The notes: a model not told the origin generated them from the letters alone. DNA of 55,781 nt from an uncultured Bacteroidales bacterium (GCA_946059305.1 CAMGMU010000005.1:1-55781), one strand, 5' to 3'. Positions 38,440-48,685 are shown, numbered from the stretch's first letter. Translations and numbers: made by a program.

Positions 38440-40911
38440 ATGATTAAAATATACGATTTTTTTCAACGCAATAAATGGCTCCTATGGACTATTTTGCTCA
38501 TCACCCTTGGGTTGGGCATTGGCTTTGGATTACAATGTAGGCTTGAAGAAGACATCTTTAAGCTCCTCCCTCAATCCAATGATTCGGCTTCGAGCATTGT
38601 GTTCACTAATATACGATTCAAAGATAAGGTGATGCTGCAAGCCGTAAGGACAGATGGCGTAAGTGCGGATTCGGTTGACAACGAGACTCTGGCATTGGCC
38701 ATGGATTATTTCGTAGAAAATGTATTGGAGAGAGACAGCAATACGCACTATCTGCAAGATGCACTCTATCAGATTGATCCCATGCTGATGCTTGATGCCG
38801 GTATGTATCTCATGGAGCATGGTCCTGCCTATATGGATTTCGCTGATGAGGAGATGGATTCGCTCGTTACTGAAGCCCATATCCGGCAGCAGATTCAGTT
38901 ATATGAGCAGATTTTGGAAACAGAAACAGGACAATACCTATTTGACGTCATTGCGTATGATCCATGCGGCATCTCGATGAAAAACCTCAATTTGGACATG
39001 CTCACCAATGTCAATTCAAGCGAGAGCAATTTCCAATACAACCACCTCTTTGCCGGTAAAGGTCAGGCATGCATTGGTTTCTTTACTCCAAATTTCGGAG
39101 TCAACGACTCTAAAACGGCGTCAAAGCTGATTCGCTACTTTGAAGACGTGCAAGAAACCATGCAAACAACTTTTCCTGGAGTAGAAATACTATATCATGG
39201 TACAGTAGTACAAGCAGCATACAATAGTATTCAGATTCGTAAGGATATCGTTAAGACGTTGGGTATTGCATTAGTGGTTATATTTCTCTTGCTGGCCATC
39301 TGCCTCAAGCGCCCACGCTATTTGTTTCTTCTGCTTTTCCCTATTGCGTATGGTGCGTTCATCTCCTTGGCGGGAATCTACCTCATCCGCGGTTGGATGT
39401 CACTAATGGCTTTTGGTTTGGGCGTAATCGTGCTGGGCGTGGCGCTATCCTATTGCCTACACGTAATGGTACATTATATTTACACGGCAGACGTCAAACG
39501 TACGATTCTCGAACAGAGCAAACCCGTCTTCCTCGGAGCACTCACTACCATAGGCGCGTTTGCCGGATTACTGCTCACCAAATCGTCGCTTCTGCAAGAC
39601 TTCGGCGCCTTCGCGCTACTCACGATTGTAGGCACTACCATCATCAGTCTGCTGGTAATGCCGCATTTTTTCCCAAAGAAAAATACCCCCAATAAGAACG
39701 CGTTTGCGCTACTCGAGAGAATCAATAGTTATCAGATTGACCGCAATAATTTCATCTGCTTCATGGTGATTGTGTGGGTAGTGGTATGTATATGTTTTTC
39801 AGGACGTTATACGTTTGATAGCAACCTTCGCCACATTGGTTATATATCCGAATCCACAGAGAAATCGATGGAGATTTGGGATGCGAATCAAAACGGTGGT
39901 AAGACACAGCAATATTTCGCAGCCGTAGGTAGCAATCTCGATGATGCTTTAGAACAACTGCCTGCAATCGAGCATCTTACGGACAGTCTCTACCGCTCAG
40001 GGCTAATCACTAAACCTACTAAAATGAGCGCCATCATGCCGTCTATCAGCATGCAAGAAGCGCGTATTGACCATTGGCAACACTATTTCACGCCTGAGAA
40101 ACAAAAAGAGGTGTGGCGCAATGTCACAAACGCTTGCTTGAAAGAAGGAATCGAGCCGGCAATGTTTGAGCCGTTTAAAGAAGCGATGGCTAATCCTGCT
40201 CATCCTGATTTGGTGGCAGAAGCAGGCATTCTACCTGATGAACTGCTCAATTATCTGACCGAACAAGTAGATGACCGCGTGCTGGTTTTTTTCTCTCTTA
40301 AAGCCGATGCTGATAAAATGACGGACATAACTGCCAATGATTTAAGTCTTGTATTAGATCCGTATTACTATAGCACTAATCTCGTTGAAATCGTAAGAAA
40401 AGACTTCAATAAGATTATGCTGATTAGCTCTGTATTTGTGCTTTTGCTGCTGCTTATCACCTACCGCAATGTGTGGATTGCGCTCATCGCTTTCCTGCCC
40501 ATGTGCTTATCGTGGTACACCGTTTTAGGGGCAATGGCCTTGTTTCATCAGCCGTTTAATCTCATCAATATCGTGGTTTCATCGTTTATCTTCGGTATTG
40601 GCGTAGATTACTCGATTTTCATTATGGATGGTCTGCTCCGCGGTCGACAGAGCAAAACGATGGTCTATCATAAAACGGCCATCACGATTTCGGCTTTTAT
40701 CCTCATAATGTGTATGTTCTCGCTGCTGTTTGCCGTGCATCCAGCTATTCACTCCATCGGTTTCGCATCTGTTGCAGGCATGATCACCACCCTATTGCTC
40801 TCATTCACCCTCCAACCGAGATGCTACCGAGCATATCTGAGAATCCACCAATACGGGCTCAAGGGCTTTATTAGACATTATATAATAAAATGTAATCCAC
40901 GCAATAAATGA
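38440..40911 (+). CDS. MMPL/RND family exporter
   Basis: An 823-residue inner-membrane protein with the MMPL plan in two halves: one helix (about 15-30), a large periplasmic domain (35-270), helices 2-6 (about 275-405), a helix near 437, a second periplasmic domain (460-655), and five helices (about 660-800). FGLGVIVLGVALSYCLHVMV and FIFGIGVDYSIFIMDG are the sterol-sensing-like and GxDY-type motifs of helix 4 in each half. Such exporters with a following LolA-like gene often move lipids or glycolipids across the envelope (aryl polyene and similar clusters). No biosynthesis genes are near, so the cargo is unknown. Stop overlaps the next start. Confidence 0.85.
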   Translation: MIKIYDFFQRNKWLLWTILLITLGLGIGFGLQCRLEEDIFKLLPQSNDSASSIVFTNIRFKDKVMLQAVRTDGVSADSVDNETLALAMDYFVENVLERDSNTHYLQDALYQIDPMLMLDAGMYLMEHGPAYMDFADEEMDSLVTEAHIRQQIQLYEQILETETGQYLFDVIAYDPCGISMKNLNLDMLTNVNSSESNFQYNHLFAGKGQACIGFFTPNFGVNDSKTASKLIRYFEDVQETMQTTFPGVEILYHGTVVQAAYNSIQIRKDIVKTLGIALVVIFLLLAICLKRPRYLFLLLFPIAYGAFISLAGIYLIRGWMSLMAFGLGVIVLGVALSYCLHVMVHYIYTADVKRTILEQSKPVFLGALTTIGAFAGLLLTKSSLLQDFGAFALLTIVGTTIISLLVMPHFFPKKNTPNKNAFALLERINSYQIDRNNFICFMVIVWVVVCICFSGRYTFDSNLRHIGYISESTEKSMEIWDANQNGGKTQQYFAAVGSNLDDALEQLPAIEHLTDSLYRSGLITKPTKMSAIMPSISMQEARIDHWQHYFTPEKQKEVWRNVTNACLKEGIEPAMFEPFKEAMANPAHPDLVAEAGILPDELLNYLTEQVDDRVLVFFSLKADADKMTDITANDLSLVLDPYYYSTNLVEIVRKDFNKIMLISSVFVLLLLLITYRNVWIALIAFLPMCLSWYTVLGAMALFHQPFNLINIVVSSFIFGIGVDYSIFIMDGLLRGRQSKTMVYHKTAITISAFILIMCMFSLLFAVHPAIHSIGFASVAGMITTLLLSFTLQPRCYRAYLRIHQYGLKGFIRHYIIKCNPRNK

Positions 40912-41471
40912 AAAAAAAATGTATTCTTGCAGCTTTCATGCTGCTCACCTCAAGCTTGTTTGCTGCTGGTATTCAAGATAAGATACTCTCGCTTCACAAA
41001 CAGGGAGAAACTATGACGACCACCTTTATCGAGGTAAAAGTGATGCCCAAGATGAAGAAAGAGATGAAGAAAGAAGGCACGCTTGTGTTTACTGCTCCTG
41101 ACAATCTCCGTCTTGATTACACGACACCCGCAGGAGATTATACCCTGATTACGGCAACCGATTTTGAGACGCTTCGCAACGGTAAAGTGCAAAAATTGCC
41201 AATAAAGAATCCGCAAAACCGCTGGACAATCTTGCGCTCTACTCTGCTGCTCGCGTTCTCCGGAAAGGTGGAAGAAATGGCCGCTCTTAACCACGCAACT
41301 GCCGAATACAAAGAGGAAATAGGCGAATACGTTTGCACCCTCACATCAAGCGACAAGCAGCCGCAAGGCATAGCCCAATTGGTAGTGGCATACAACAAAA
41401 AGACCGGCCAACTGCAACGACTTACCGTAATGGAAGCCAACGGCAATTACACGACATACAGTGTGAAATAA
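40908..41471 (+). CDS. LolA-like outer-membrane lipoprotein carrier
   Basis: A 187-residue periplasmic protein with signal peptide (MKKKCILAAFMLLTSSLFAA). The mature part has the LolA pattern: TTTFIEVKVMPKMKKEMKKEGTLV, an amphipathic beta segment with F-x-APDNLRLDYTTPAGDY, and a C-terminal GQLQRLTVMEANGNYTTY. LolA proteins carry acylated cargo across the periplasm. The start overlaps the MMPL stop by four bases (ATGA), so both proteins are likely one export path, with the carrier taking the lipid from the exporter. Distinct from a housekeeping LolA by context. Confidence 0.82.
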   Translation: MKKKCILAAFMLLTSSLFAAGIQDKILSLHKQGETMTTTFIEVKVMPKMKKEMKKEGTLVFTAPDNLRLDYTTPAGDYTLITATDFETLRNGKVQKLPIKNPQNRWTILRSTLLLAFSGKVEEMAALNHATAEYKEEIGEYVCTLTSSDKQPQGIAQLVVAYNKKTGQLQRLTVMEANGNYTTYSVK

Positions 41472-41526
41472 TGACTCTGAACGAAGGCCAACATTCCGCG
41501 AAAAACAAACACAACAATATATTAGT

Positions 41527-43599
41527 ATGAAAAACATCCTTTTTTGTACCATGGCAGCTGCAGTAATGGCAGCCTGCAGTAGCACTCCTACCCTCATGGA
41601 GTACACGCAAAAGGGCGAACCCATCAGCCCTATTTACATTACAGGTGACACCACTCATCTGATCCTCACCGATTACGTTCCGATGACCAGCGATTGGAGC
41701 AAGATGGAGATTTCAGATGCCTACATGTTTGGGCCGGTATCCGATGGCGAATTGAGCATTATCCGAAAAAACAACGCCCTCGGTTACCTGAATCTCACCA
41801 ACGGCAAGACCACTGTATCCATACCTATTCTTCCGCAAAAAGCGTTTGCCACCGGTCTCACGACTTTGAAGGCAGGCGACGACTTCGTTTCGTTCTGTTT
41901 GCCAATAGGCAAAGAGCTGCAGTTTGAAGCGTTTATCCAAAACGTGATGCTCCCGAAAGAGGCGTTCTCATTTGATGAAACGACCATGTCTTATACGCTC
42001 CAGATTCGCAAGCAGGACCTGCCATTCAGCTTAGAGGGCCGCACCTATCTGCGTATCTTTGCAGCTGCAGAAGACTGCTTCTTCAACGATGCTCTCATCC
42101 CGCTTGAGAACGGCCGACCTATTACGGATGCAGCTCAGCTCAATCGACATGACCCACAAGCGCAAGTGCTCTATTCGCTGATGGTGGATCGCTTCATGAA
42201 TGGCGATACGCTCAACGATGCCCCCCTTAATCGCAGCGATGTAGATCCTAGAGTAGATTACATGGGCGGCGACTTCAAAGGTATCACGCAGAAGATTCAG
42301 GATGGATTCTTTGACTCCCTCGGCATCACCACCATTTGGATTTCACCTATCACGCAGAACCCCACAACGCCTTGGGGACATTGGCTCAATCCCGATACCA
42401 AATTCTCCGGTTACCATGGTTATTGGCCCATCTTCAACACGCAGATTGACAATCGCTTTGGCGACGATGCTTCGCTTCGAGAAATGCTCTCTACCGCTCA
42501 TGCACATAACATGAATGTAATCCTCGATTATGTAGCTAACCACATGCATATCGAGAGTCCTACCCTGCAAGAGCATCCGGATTGGATTACCGACTCTATC
42601 CTCCCCGATGGCCGTAGGAATTTCGAACTCTGGGATGAAGCCCGCCTCACGACCTGGTTCGACGTACATATCCCCACCCTCGACCTCGAGCGCAATGAGG
42701 TGTGCGACGCCATGACTGATACCGCCCTCTATTGGGTCAACAACTACGATTTCGACGGCTACCGCCATGATGCTTGCAAACATATCCCGCTCAACTATTG
42801 GCGCATGTTCACCCACAAGATGAAGAGCCAGCATCCCGACCGTTCGCTTTGGATGATTGGCGAGACTTACGGCAATCCAGAGCTTATCTCTTCTTACGTT
42901 AAAACGGGTATGCTCAATGCCCAGTTTGATTTCAATGTATATCACACAGCTATCGACGTGTTCGGCAAACCAGATCACTCGATGAAGGAGATTGCCAAGG
43001 TGATTATGGAAGGCCAACGCATCTACGGCTGTCACCACACAATGGGTAATATCTCCGGCAACCACGACAAGACGCGCTTCATCTCCCTCGCAGGTGGTGC
43101 AGTACGTTGGGATGAAAATGACAAAGCAGCAGGTTGGACGCGCCAAATCAACGTAACCGCTGATGGCGATCCCGAGCGCGAAGCCCTCGCTTTCAAGAAA
43201 GCACTCCTGCTCGAAGTACTCAACCTCACCATCCCCGGTGTTCCGTGCATCTATCAAGGCGATGAATACGGTCAATGTGGTGCCAACGACCCAGACAACC
43301 GCCGCATGATGCGCTTTAGCGGACTTACTGACAACGAGTTGCGTATGCGCAATGAAGTGAACGCTCTCATCCGTTTTCGCCGTCAGTCGATGCCTCTCCT
43401 CTATGGCGATTACGTAGAGCGTTTCTGCAACGACAGCGTGCTCCTCTTTACTCGCACCTACATGGGCGAGACCGTAGTGGTTGGCATCAACAACAGCGAC
43501 AAGGAATGGGTATCAGACTGCGGCAATATCACCATCCCGGCCAACAGCTTTATCCTCCGAAACAAAACTCCTAATTGCGCTTCTGACTGCAAGAAATAA
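41527..43599 (+). CDS. GH13 alpha-amylase family lipoprotein
   Basis: A 690-residue protein with SP-II signal (VMAACSS, lipid on about Cys17). N-terminal beta domain (to about 200), then the GH13 barrel: DYVANHMH (region I, about 337), FDGYRHDACKHI (nucleophile Asp, region II), MIGETYGN (acid/base Glu, region III) and SGNHDKTRF (Asp, region IV). A C-terminal beta domain follows. It cuts alpha-glucans on the cell surface or in the periplasm. First of four glycoside hydrolase genes in one direction; the next gene starts 2 bases after its stop. Confidence 0.92.
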   Translation: MKNILFCTMAAAVMAACSSTPTLMEYTQKGEPISPIYITGDTTHLILTDYVPMTSDWSKMEISDAYMFGPVSDGELSIIRKNNALGYLNLTNGKTTVSIPILPQKAFATGLTTLKAGDDFVSFCLPIGKELQFEAFIQNVMLPKEAFSFDETTMSYTLQIRKQDLPFSLEGRTYLRIFAAAEDCFFNDALIPLENGRPITDAAQLNRHDPQAQVLYSLMVDRFMNGDTLNDAPLNRSDVDPRVDYMGGDFKGITQKIQDGFFDSLGITTIWISPITQNPTTPWGHWLNPDTKFSGYHGYWPIFNTQIDNRFGDDASLREMLSTAHAHNMNVILDYVANHMHIESPTLQEHPDWITDSILPDGRRNFELWDEARLTTWFDVHIPTLDLERNEVCDAMTDTALYWVNNYDFDGYRHDACKHIPLNYWRMFTHKMKSQHPDRSLWMIGETYGNPELISSYVKTGMLNAQFDFNVYHTAIDVFGKPDHSMKEIAKVIMEGQRIYGCHHTMGNISGNHDKTRFISLAGGAVRWDENDKAAGWTRQINVTADGDPEREALAFKKALLLEVLNLTIPGVPCIYQGDEYGQCGANDPDNRRMMRFSGLTDNELRMRNEVNALIRFRRQSMPLLYGDYVERFCNDSVLLFTRTYMGETVVVGINNSDKEWVSDCGNITIPANSFILRNKTPNCASDCKK

Positions 43600-43601
43600 T
43601 T

Positions 43602-44711
43602 ATGAAGAAATTACTAATTATCAGCTTATTAGCTGCCATTTTTATGAGTTGTGCCAAGCAACCTGAAGCCGCGCAACCCACAGTTGAATACCCCGTTCGA
43701 GGAGCCGACTTCGGTTGGCTCTCCGAAATGGAGCACGATAGCGTGCCGTTTTATGATTCAGAAAAACGCCCCACAGACTGCATCCGTCTGTATCAAGATG
43801 CTGGCATGAATGCCGTTCGCCTTCGCGTATGGGTGAACCACTCCACCGGTTGGAGTAACCTTCCCGACGTATTAGCAATGGCTAAACGCGTGCAGCAAGC
43901 TGGTTTGCCTCTGATGATTGACCTCCACTACTCCGATTTCTTTGCTGACCCTGCCAAACAGAATATCCCCGAAGCATGGCAGCAGCTGAACCACGAGCAA
44001 CTCTGCGAAGCGGTAGCCAACCATACCCGCGAGGTTCTTCGTGCGCTTCAAGAGGAGGGAGTCTATCCCGTATGGATTCAGATTGGCAATGAGACAACTT
44101 ATGGCACACTATGGCCAGATGGACAACTATCCAAAGAAGACGTAGATCGCGAAGCCTACCTCCCCAAAGAGCGTATCACTCGCGATATCCGTCTGGATTG
44201 GCGCGCCTACGCTGAGCTCAGTAATGCCGGCTATGATGCCGCTAAAGAAATTATGCCCGAAATCATCTGCATCGTACATGTAGATAACGCCTTCATCCCC
44301 CGCGTAAATTGGTTCAACCGCTTCCGCGCAGAGGGTGGTAAATGGGATATGATTGGCCTCTCGCATTATCCTTTCACCCAAGATACCCTCAGCTGGAAAG
44401 CCATGAACGATCGCTGCAAAGCCAACGTAGTTGCCCTGTATGAAGAGTTCCAAACACCGGTAATGATGGTGGAGATCGGTGTAAAAACGGAAGAAATGCC
44501 TTCCGAAGCAGCCGACTGCATGCGCGATTATATGACGCAGATGGACGGTGTAGAGGGCTATACTGGCGTATTCTATTGGGAACCTGAAGTGTATGGAGGA
44601 TGGCGCCCTGCAGAGTATATCCCTCTCGGATGGGGATCCTACAACATGGGCTGCATGACCCCTGAAGGTCAGCTTAGTGAAGCAGCACATATCCTTTATG
44701 GTAGCAAATAA
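43602..44711 (+). CDS. GH53 endo-beta-1,4-galactanase lipoprotein
   Basis: A 369-residue protein with SP-II signal (IFMSCAKQP, Cys17). GH53 barrel: VRGADFGWLSEMEHD at the start, NAVRLRVWVN, QAGLPLMIDLHYSDFFADP, VWIQIGNETTYG (acid/base Glu) and PVMMVEIGVKTEEM (nucleophile Glu). It cuts beta-1,4-galactan of type I arabinogalactan or pectin side chains, giving galacto-oligosaccharides for the GH2 enzyme that follows. Operon with the GH13 before and GH2 after. Confidence 0.92.
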   Translation: MKKLLIISLLAAIFMSCAKQPEAAQPTVEYPVRGADFGWLSEMEHDSVPFYDSEKRPTDCIRLYQDAGMNAVRLRVWVNHSTGWSNLPDVLAMAKRVQQAGLPLMIDLHYSDFFADPAKQNIPEAWQQLNHEQLCEAVANHTREVLRALQEEGVYPVWIQIGNETTYGTLWPDGQLSKEDVDREAYLPKERITRDIRLDWRAYAELSNAGYDAAKEIMPEIICIVHVDNAFIPRVNWFNRFRAEGGKWDMIGLSHYPFTQDTLSWKAMNDRCKANVVALYEEFQTPVMMVEIGVKTEEMPSEAADCMRDYMTQMDGVEGYTGVFYWEPEVYGGWRPAEYIPLGWGSYNMGCMTPEGQLSEAAHILYGSK

Positions 44712-44738
44712 TTTCCTCCAAAAAAACAACTGACTGAT

Positions 44739-47210
44739 ATGAAAAAATTTGTCATATACCTTTTGATTCTCTTTCCAATCACGATGATAGCAGAAGATCA
44801 ACTCCTTACGAAATGGCAGTTCGTAAAATCCGAATCGTTTGAGATGCCAGTTTCTGGATGGCAGGAAGTAGAAGTGCCTCATGATTGGGCAATCTATGGT
44901 CCGTTTGAAAAAAAGAATGACCTGCAAGTTGTGCAAGTTGTACAGAATGGCGAAACAGAAGCCACTGAAAAAACGGGGCGATCAGGTGGTCTGCCTTGGA
45001 TGGGTTATGCTTGGTATAAAACCACCATCGATATCCCTGCCACCCCGCGCGAGCATTATTCCCTGCTCTTTGATGGCGCGATGAGCAATGCGGTGGTATA
45101 TATCGACGGCAAGGAAGTGGGAGGTTGGCCGTATGGTTATAACAGCTTCCATTTCAACGTAACCGATTATCTCACTCCCGGCACACACGAACTGCTCGTA
45201 AGCCTCCACAACAAACCCTCATCATCGCGTTGGTATCCGGGTGCAGGATTATATAGAAATGTGCATTTGATTGCATCTGACAAAGTACATGTGCCAGTAT
45301 GGGGCATACATATCCTCACGCCGCATATCACAACAGAAGAGGCTACAGTAAGAATCTTCACTACCGTAGAAGGTGCAGGCAACGAGCCAGTTAGGATTCG
45401 CACGCGCATATACAATAAAAAGGGGCAGATTGTAAGCGAAGCCGCTACCGAATCGGCGCTATCCCACAGCGGGGAGATCAAGCAGGAGCTCAACGTGCAA
45501 CACCCTGCCCTCTGGTCACCCGAACATCCTAACCTCTACACGGCTGAAGTGACCATTAATGAGGGCGAACCCTATAAGCAGACCTTCGGCATTCGCAAGA
45601 TAGAATACGATCCTCGCCGCGGATTTCTCCTCAACGACTCTATCCGTAAGTTTAAGGGCGTGTGCCTCCACCACGACCTCGGTGCACTTGGAACGGCCGT
45701 ACATAAAGGCGCTATTCGCCATCAGATTCGCCTGCTCAAAGACATGGGTTGCGATGCAATCCGCACCTCACACAATATGCCCGCTCCTGAACTCGTTGAC
45801 CTCTGCGACGAAATGGGTATGATGGTCATGGTGGAGTCGTTTGATATCTGGGATTTGCAGAAAACGAAAAACGACTATCATGTGCTGTTCAACGAATGGG
45901 CCGAGCGCGACTTGGAGAACATGGTGCGTCATTACCGCAACAACGCCTCCGTAGTGATGTGGTCGATTGGTAATGAGGTTTGGAATCAGACGAAGGAAGA
46001 TGGTTGGATGACCGTTAAATGGTTGCAGGCTATCTGCCACCGCTTAGATGTGACCCGTCCGGTAACCTGCGGCTCTGACCAATTATGGTGCATTCTTGAT
46101 AACGGCTTCTCTGCCGCCTTGGATATCCCCGGTTTCAACTACCGAACCCACCGCTATGAGGAGGCACATCAGAAACTGCCCGGCAAACTCATCCTCGGAA
46201 GCGAGACAGCAAGCACCGTTTCTACCCGCGGCAACTATACTTTCCCCGTGCGCATCCAGCCCGATGCCCTCTATCCGAATCAGCAATGCTCGGGATATGA
46301 CGTGGAATACTGCTCATGGTCGGGTCTTCCCGATCAGGATTTTGCGCTCCAAGACGACTACGATTGGACGATTGGGCAGTTCGTTTGGACGGGCATCGAT
46401 TACCTGGGCGAGCCCTCGCCTTACGACACGGATGCATGGCCGAGCCATAGTTCCTACTTCGGTATCATCGACCTCGCCTACCTGCCCAAGGACCGCTTCT
46501 ATCTTTACCGCTCGCAATGGAACACCGAGTCGCCTACCGCACACGTTCTTCCGCATTGGACTTGGCCGGGCAGAGAGGGAGAAATAACGCCTGTGTTTGC
46601 TTACACATCCTACCCTGAAGCCGAATTGATTATCAATGGTAAGTCGTATGGTAGAAAGCGCTTTGCAACGCGCGAGGAAGCTGCTTCGGCTGAAACGGTG
46701 CCTCTCGCAGCGTTCGAACTCAAATCATGGGGGTCGCCCGCACGCCCCGACCTGCTGCCCAGATACCGACTCATGTGGCTCAATGCCGTGTATCAGCCCG
46801 GTGAGATGAAGGTGCTTTTCTATGCCAATATCGGAGATAAAGAGCCCGTTTGCGTGCAGTCGAGAAAAACGGCAGGACGCGCTTCCAAACTGAAAATCGA
46901 GCAAGCAAACCACCCGCAAGACGCTGCTTTGGAAGGGCTGTATTACTTCACCGTAAGCGCTACTGACCGTAGCGGCAACCTATGCCCCAACGCGCAAAAC
47001 GAAGTGCTGCTCACCATCAAAGGCGATGCCGAAATAGTAGGTGTTGCCAATGGCGATGCCACCTCGCTGGCCGACCTCAAAGGTAACTGCATCCCGCTCT
47101 TCAACGGCATGGCTACAGTGATTGTTTCGTCCAATAATGGACAGTTTGAACTCGCAGCTCAAGCCAAAGGCGTGAGCAAGGCAAGATTGCTTGTTGCCCC
47201 CAAAAAGTAA
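44739..47210 (+). CDS. GH2 beta-galactosidase
   Basis: An 823-residue exported enzyme (signal peptide about 1-18). GH2 sugar-binding domain with LFDGAMSNAVVYIDGKEVGG and SFHFNVTDYL, an Ig-like domain, then the barrel: IRTSHNMPAPELVDLCDEMG, MWSIGNEVWNQ (acid/base Glu) and LILGSETAS (nucleophile Glu), followed by C-terminal beta domains (DUF4982-like and an Ig-like end). It likely removes galactose from products of the GH53 enzyme. 27 bases behind GH53; downstream lies a dispersed palindromic repeat that may act as terminator or processing site before the last GH13 gene. Confidence 0.92.
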   Translation: MKKFVIYLLILFPITMIAEDQLLTKWQFVKSESFEMPVSGWQEVEVPHDWAIYGPFEKKNDLQVVQVVQNGETEATEKTGRSGGLPWMGYAWYKTTIDIPATPREHYSLLFDGAMSNAVVYIDGKEVGGWPYGYNSFHFNVTDYLTPGTHELLVSLHNKPSSSRWYPGAGLYRNVHLIASDKVHVPVWGIHILTPHITTEEATVRIFTTVEGAGNEPVRIRTRIYNKKGQIVSEAATESALSHSGEIKQELNVQHPALWSPEHPNLYTAEVTINEGEPYKQTFGIRKIEYDPRRGFLLNDSIRKFKGVCLHHDLGALGTAVHKGAIRHQIRLLKDMGCDAIRTSHNMPAPELVDLCDEMGMMVMVESFDIWDLQKTKNDYHVLFNEWAERDLENMVRHYRNNASVVMWSIGNEVWNQTKEDGWMTVKWLQAICHRLDVTRPVTCGSDQLWCILDNGFSAALDIPGFNYRTHRYEEAHQKLPGKLILGSETASTVSTRGNYTFPVRIQPDALYPNQQCSGYDVEYCSWSGLPDQDFALQDDYDWTIGQFVWTGIDYLGEPSPYDTDAWPSHSSYFGIIDLAYLPKDRFYLYRSQWNTESPTAHVLPHWTWPGREGEITPVFAYTSYPEAELIINGKSYGRKRFATREEAASAETVPLAAFELKSWGSPARPDLLPRYRLMWLNAVYQPGEMKVLFYANIGDKEPVCVQSRKTAGRASKLKIEQANHPQDAALEGLYYFTVSATDRSGNLCPNAQNEVLLTIKGDAEIVGVANGDATSLADLKGNCIPLFNGMATVIVSSNNGQFELAAQAKGVSKARLLVAPKK

Positions 47211-47222
47211 TTTATTAATAAT

Positions 47223-47297
47223 GGTGGGTTCTAAAAATTCCCACTTAAGAAAAACTATTCATTATTGTGGGTAAACAGCTAATTTGCGAACCCACCT
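47223..47297. repeat. Dispersed GGTGGGTTC repeat, copy D
   Basis: Full copy: GGTGGGTTC (47223) ... TTCCCACTTAAGAAAAACTA ... GTGGGTAAACAGC ... GAACCCACC (to 47296). Outer and inner arms are both complementary, giving a two-stem palindrome of about 75 bases. Its central 60 bases are identical to copy B. Lies between GH2 and the second GH13. Confidence 0.9.
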
Positions 47298-47314
47298 AAT
47301 AAATTAATACCAAT

Positions 47315-48682
47315 ATGAAAAAATTAAGTATTATCAGCATTGTCATCTGCGTGATTGTCCTTGTGGGCGTTGCGCTATTGGGTGTCTGCCACTCTAAACA
47401 GCCGGCAGCAGCCGTAACGCGCCATCCGGCGTTTGCTTATTACGGCACTATCTACGAACTCAACACACGTCAGTTTACCCCCGAAGGCACGTTCCGTGCA
47501 GCGGAGGCACATCTTCCCGAACTCAAAGAATTAGGCGTAGAAATCATTTGGTTCATGCCTATTCAAGAGATTGGTGTAGTAGGCAGAAAGGGCACCCTCG
47601 GCAGTTATTATGCCATCAAAGATTACTGCTCTTTCAATCATGAGTTTGGTACGCGAGAGGACTTCGTTTCGTTTGTCAATCACGCTCACGAGCTCGGCAT
47701 GAAAGTGATTCTTGATTGGGTAGCTAACCATACCGCACCAGACAACGAGTGGACCAAACGTGATGGATGGCATTATCGCGACAGCCTTGGCAATCTCATG
47801 GTGCAGTACGATTGGACTGATATAGCCAAACTCAATTATGAAAATGAAGACATGCGTAAGGAGATGCTCAAGGCGATGCATTTCTGGATGGATGAAATAG
47901 GAGTGGATGGCTTCCGATGCGATGTAGCGGGAGAAGTACCCACCGATTTCTGGGAGATGGCCATGTCAGACCTTCGCCTCACACATCCCGATATGTTTAC
48001 CCTCGCTGAGAACAACGACAAAGCGCAAGAGCTTACCGCTTCAGCATTCAATATGTATTACGGCTGGGACTTGCAAAACACAATGCGCAAGTTGGCAAAG
48101 GGAGAGATTAACGTTGACGATCTTTGGTCGTTCTTCGAGCAGCAAGATACGCTCATCCGCAAGGAGGCTATCCGCATGAACTTCACCAGCAACCACGATG
48201 AAAACTCCTGGAACGGCACCGAGTTTGAGTGGTTTGGCGAAGAAGGCGCTGCCACCTATGCCGCCTTCACCTACGTTATCCCCGGCATGCCGCTCATCTA
48301 TACTGGTCAAGAGTTTGGCAACCACAAGCGCCTTGAATTCTTTGAGAAAGATGGATTCGAACGCAAGCACGCAGAGCAGTTTGAGATGTATAAGAACCTC
48401 AATGCGATGCGCAGAGACAACCCTGCTCTCTGGAGTCCTGAATTGGGCGCACCTATGACGCGCATTGCCAACGATAACCCCGCTATCTTCAGTTGTGCTC
48501 GTGTGCTCGACGACAACGTGGTATTGGGCATATTCAATTTCTCGTCTGAACCGCAAGCTGTGACGCTTCAAACTGCAGGATTGGAAGGTGACTACACCTG
48601 CATCTGCGGCATGCCTGTGATGGTAGGTACGGAAGACCACATTACGCTCCGTCCGTTTGAGTGGCTCATATATACCAAATAA
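47315..48682 (+). CDS. GH13 alpha-amylase family enzyme
   Basis: A 455-residue exported enzyme; the N-terminal hydrophobic stretch (about 5-25) ends near GVCHSKQ and may be an SP-II lipobox. Barrel motifs: DWVANHTAPDNEW (region I), VDGFRCDVAGEV (nucleophile Asp), FTLAENNDKAQE (acid/base Glu) and FTSNHDENSWNG (Asp). It is compact, with no N-terminal beta domain, unlike the first GH13 of this cluster, so it probably acts on shorter malto-oligosaccharides. It ends the glycan cluster; the alkD gene starts 3 bases after its stop. Confidence 0.9.
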   Translation: MKKLSIISIVICVIVLVGVALLGVCHSKQPAAAVTRHPAFAYYGTIYELNTRQFTPEGTFRAAEAHLPELKELGVEIIWFMPIQEIGVVGRKGTLGSYYAIKDYCSFNHEFGTREDFVSFVNHAHELGMKVILDWVANHTAPDNEWTKRDGWHYRDSLGNLMVQYDWTDIAKLNYENEDMRKEMLKAMHFWMDEIGVDGFRCDVAGEVPTDFWEMAMSDLRLTHPDMFTLAENNDKAQELTASAFNMYYGWDLQNTMRKLAKGEINVDDLWSFFEQQDTLIRKEAIRMNFTSNHDENSWNGTEFEWFGEEGAATYAAFTYVIPGMPLIYTGQEFGNHKRLEFFEKDGFERKHAEQFEMYKNLNAMRRDNPALWSPELGAPMTRIANDNPAIFSCARVLDDNVVLGIFNFSSEPQAVTLQTAGLEGDYTCICGMPVMVGTEDHITLRPFEWLIYTK

Positions 48683-48685
48683 AGG

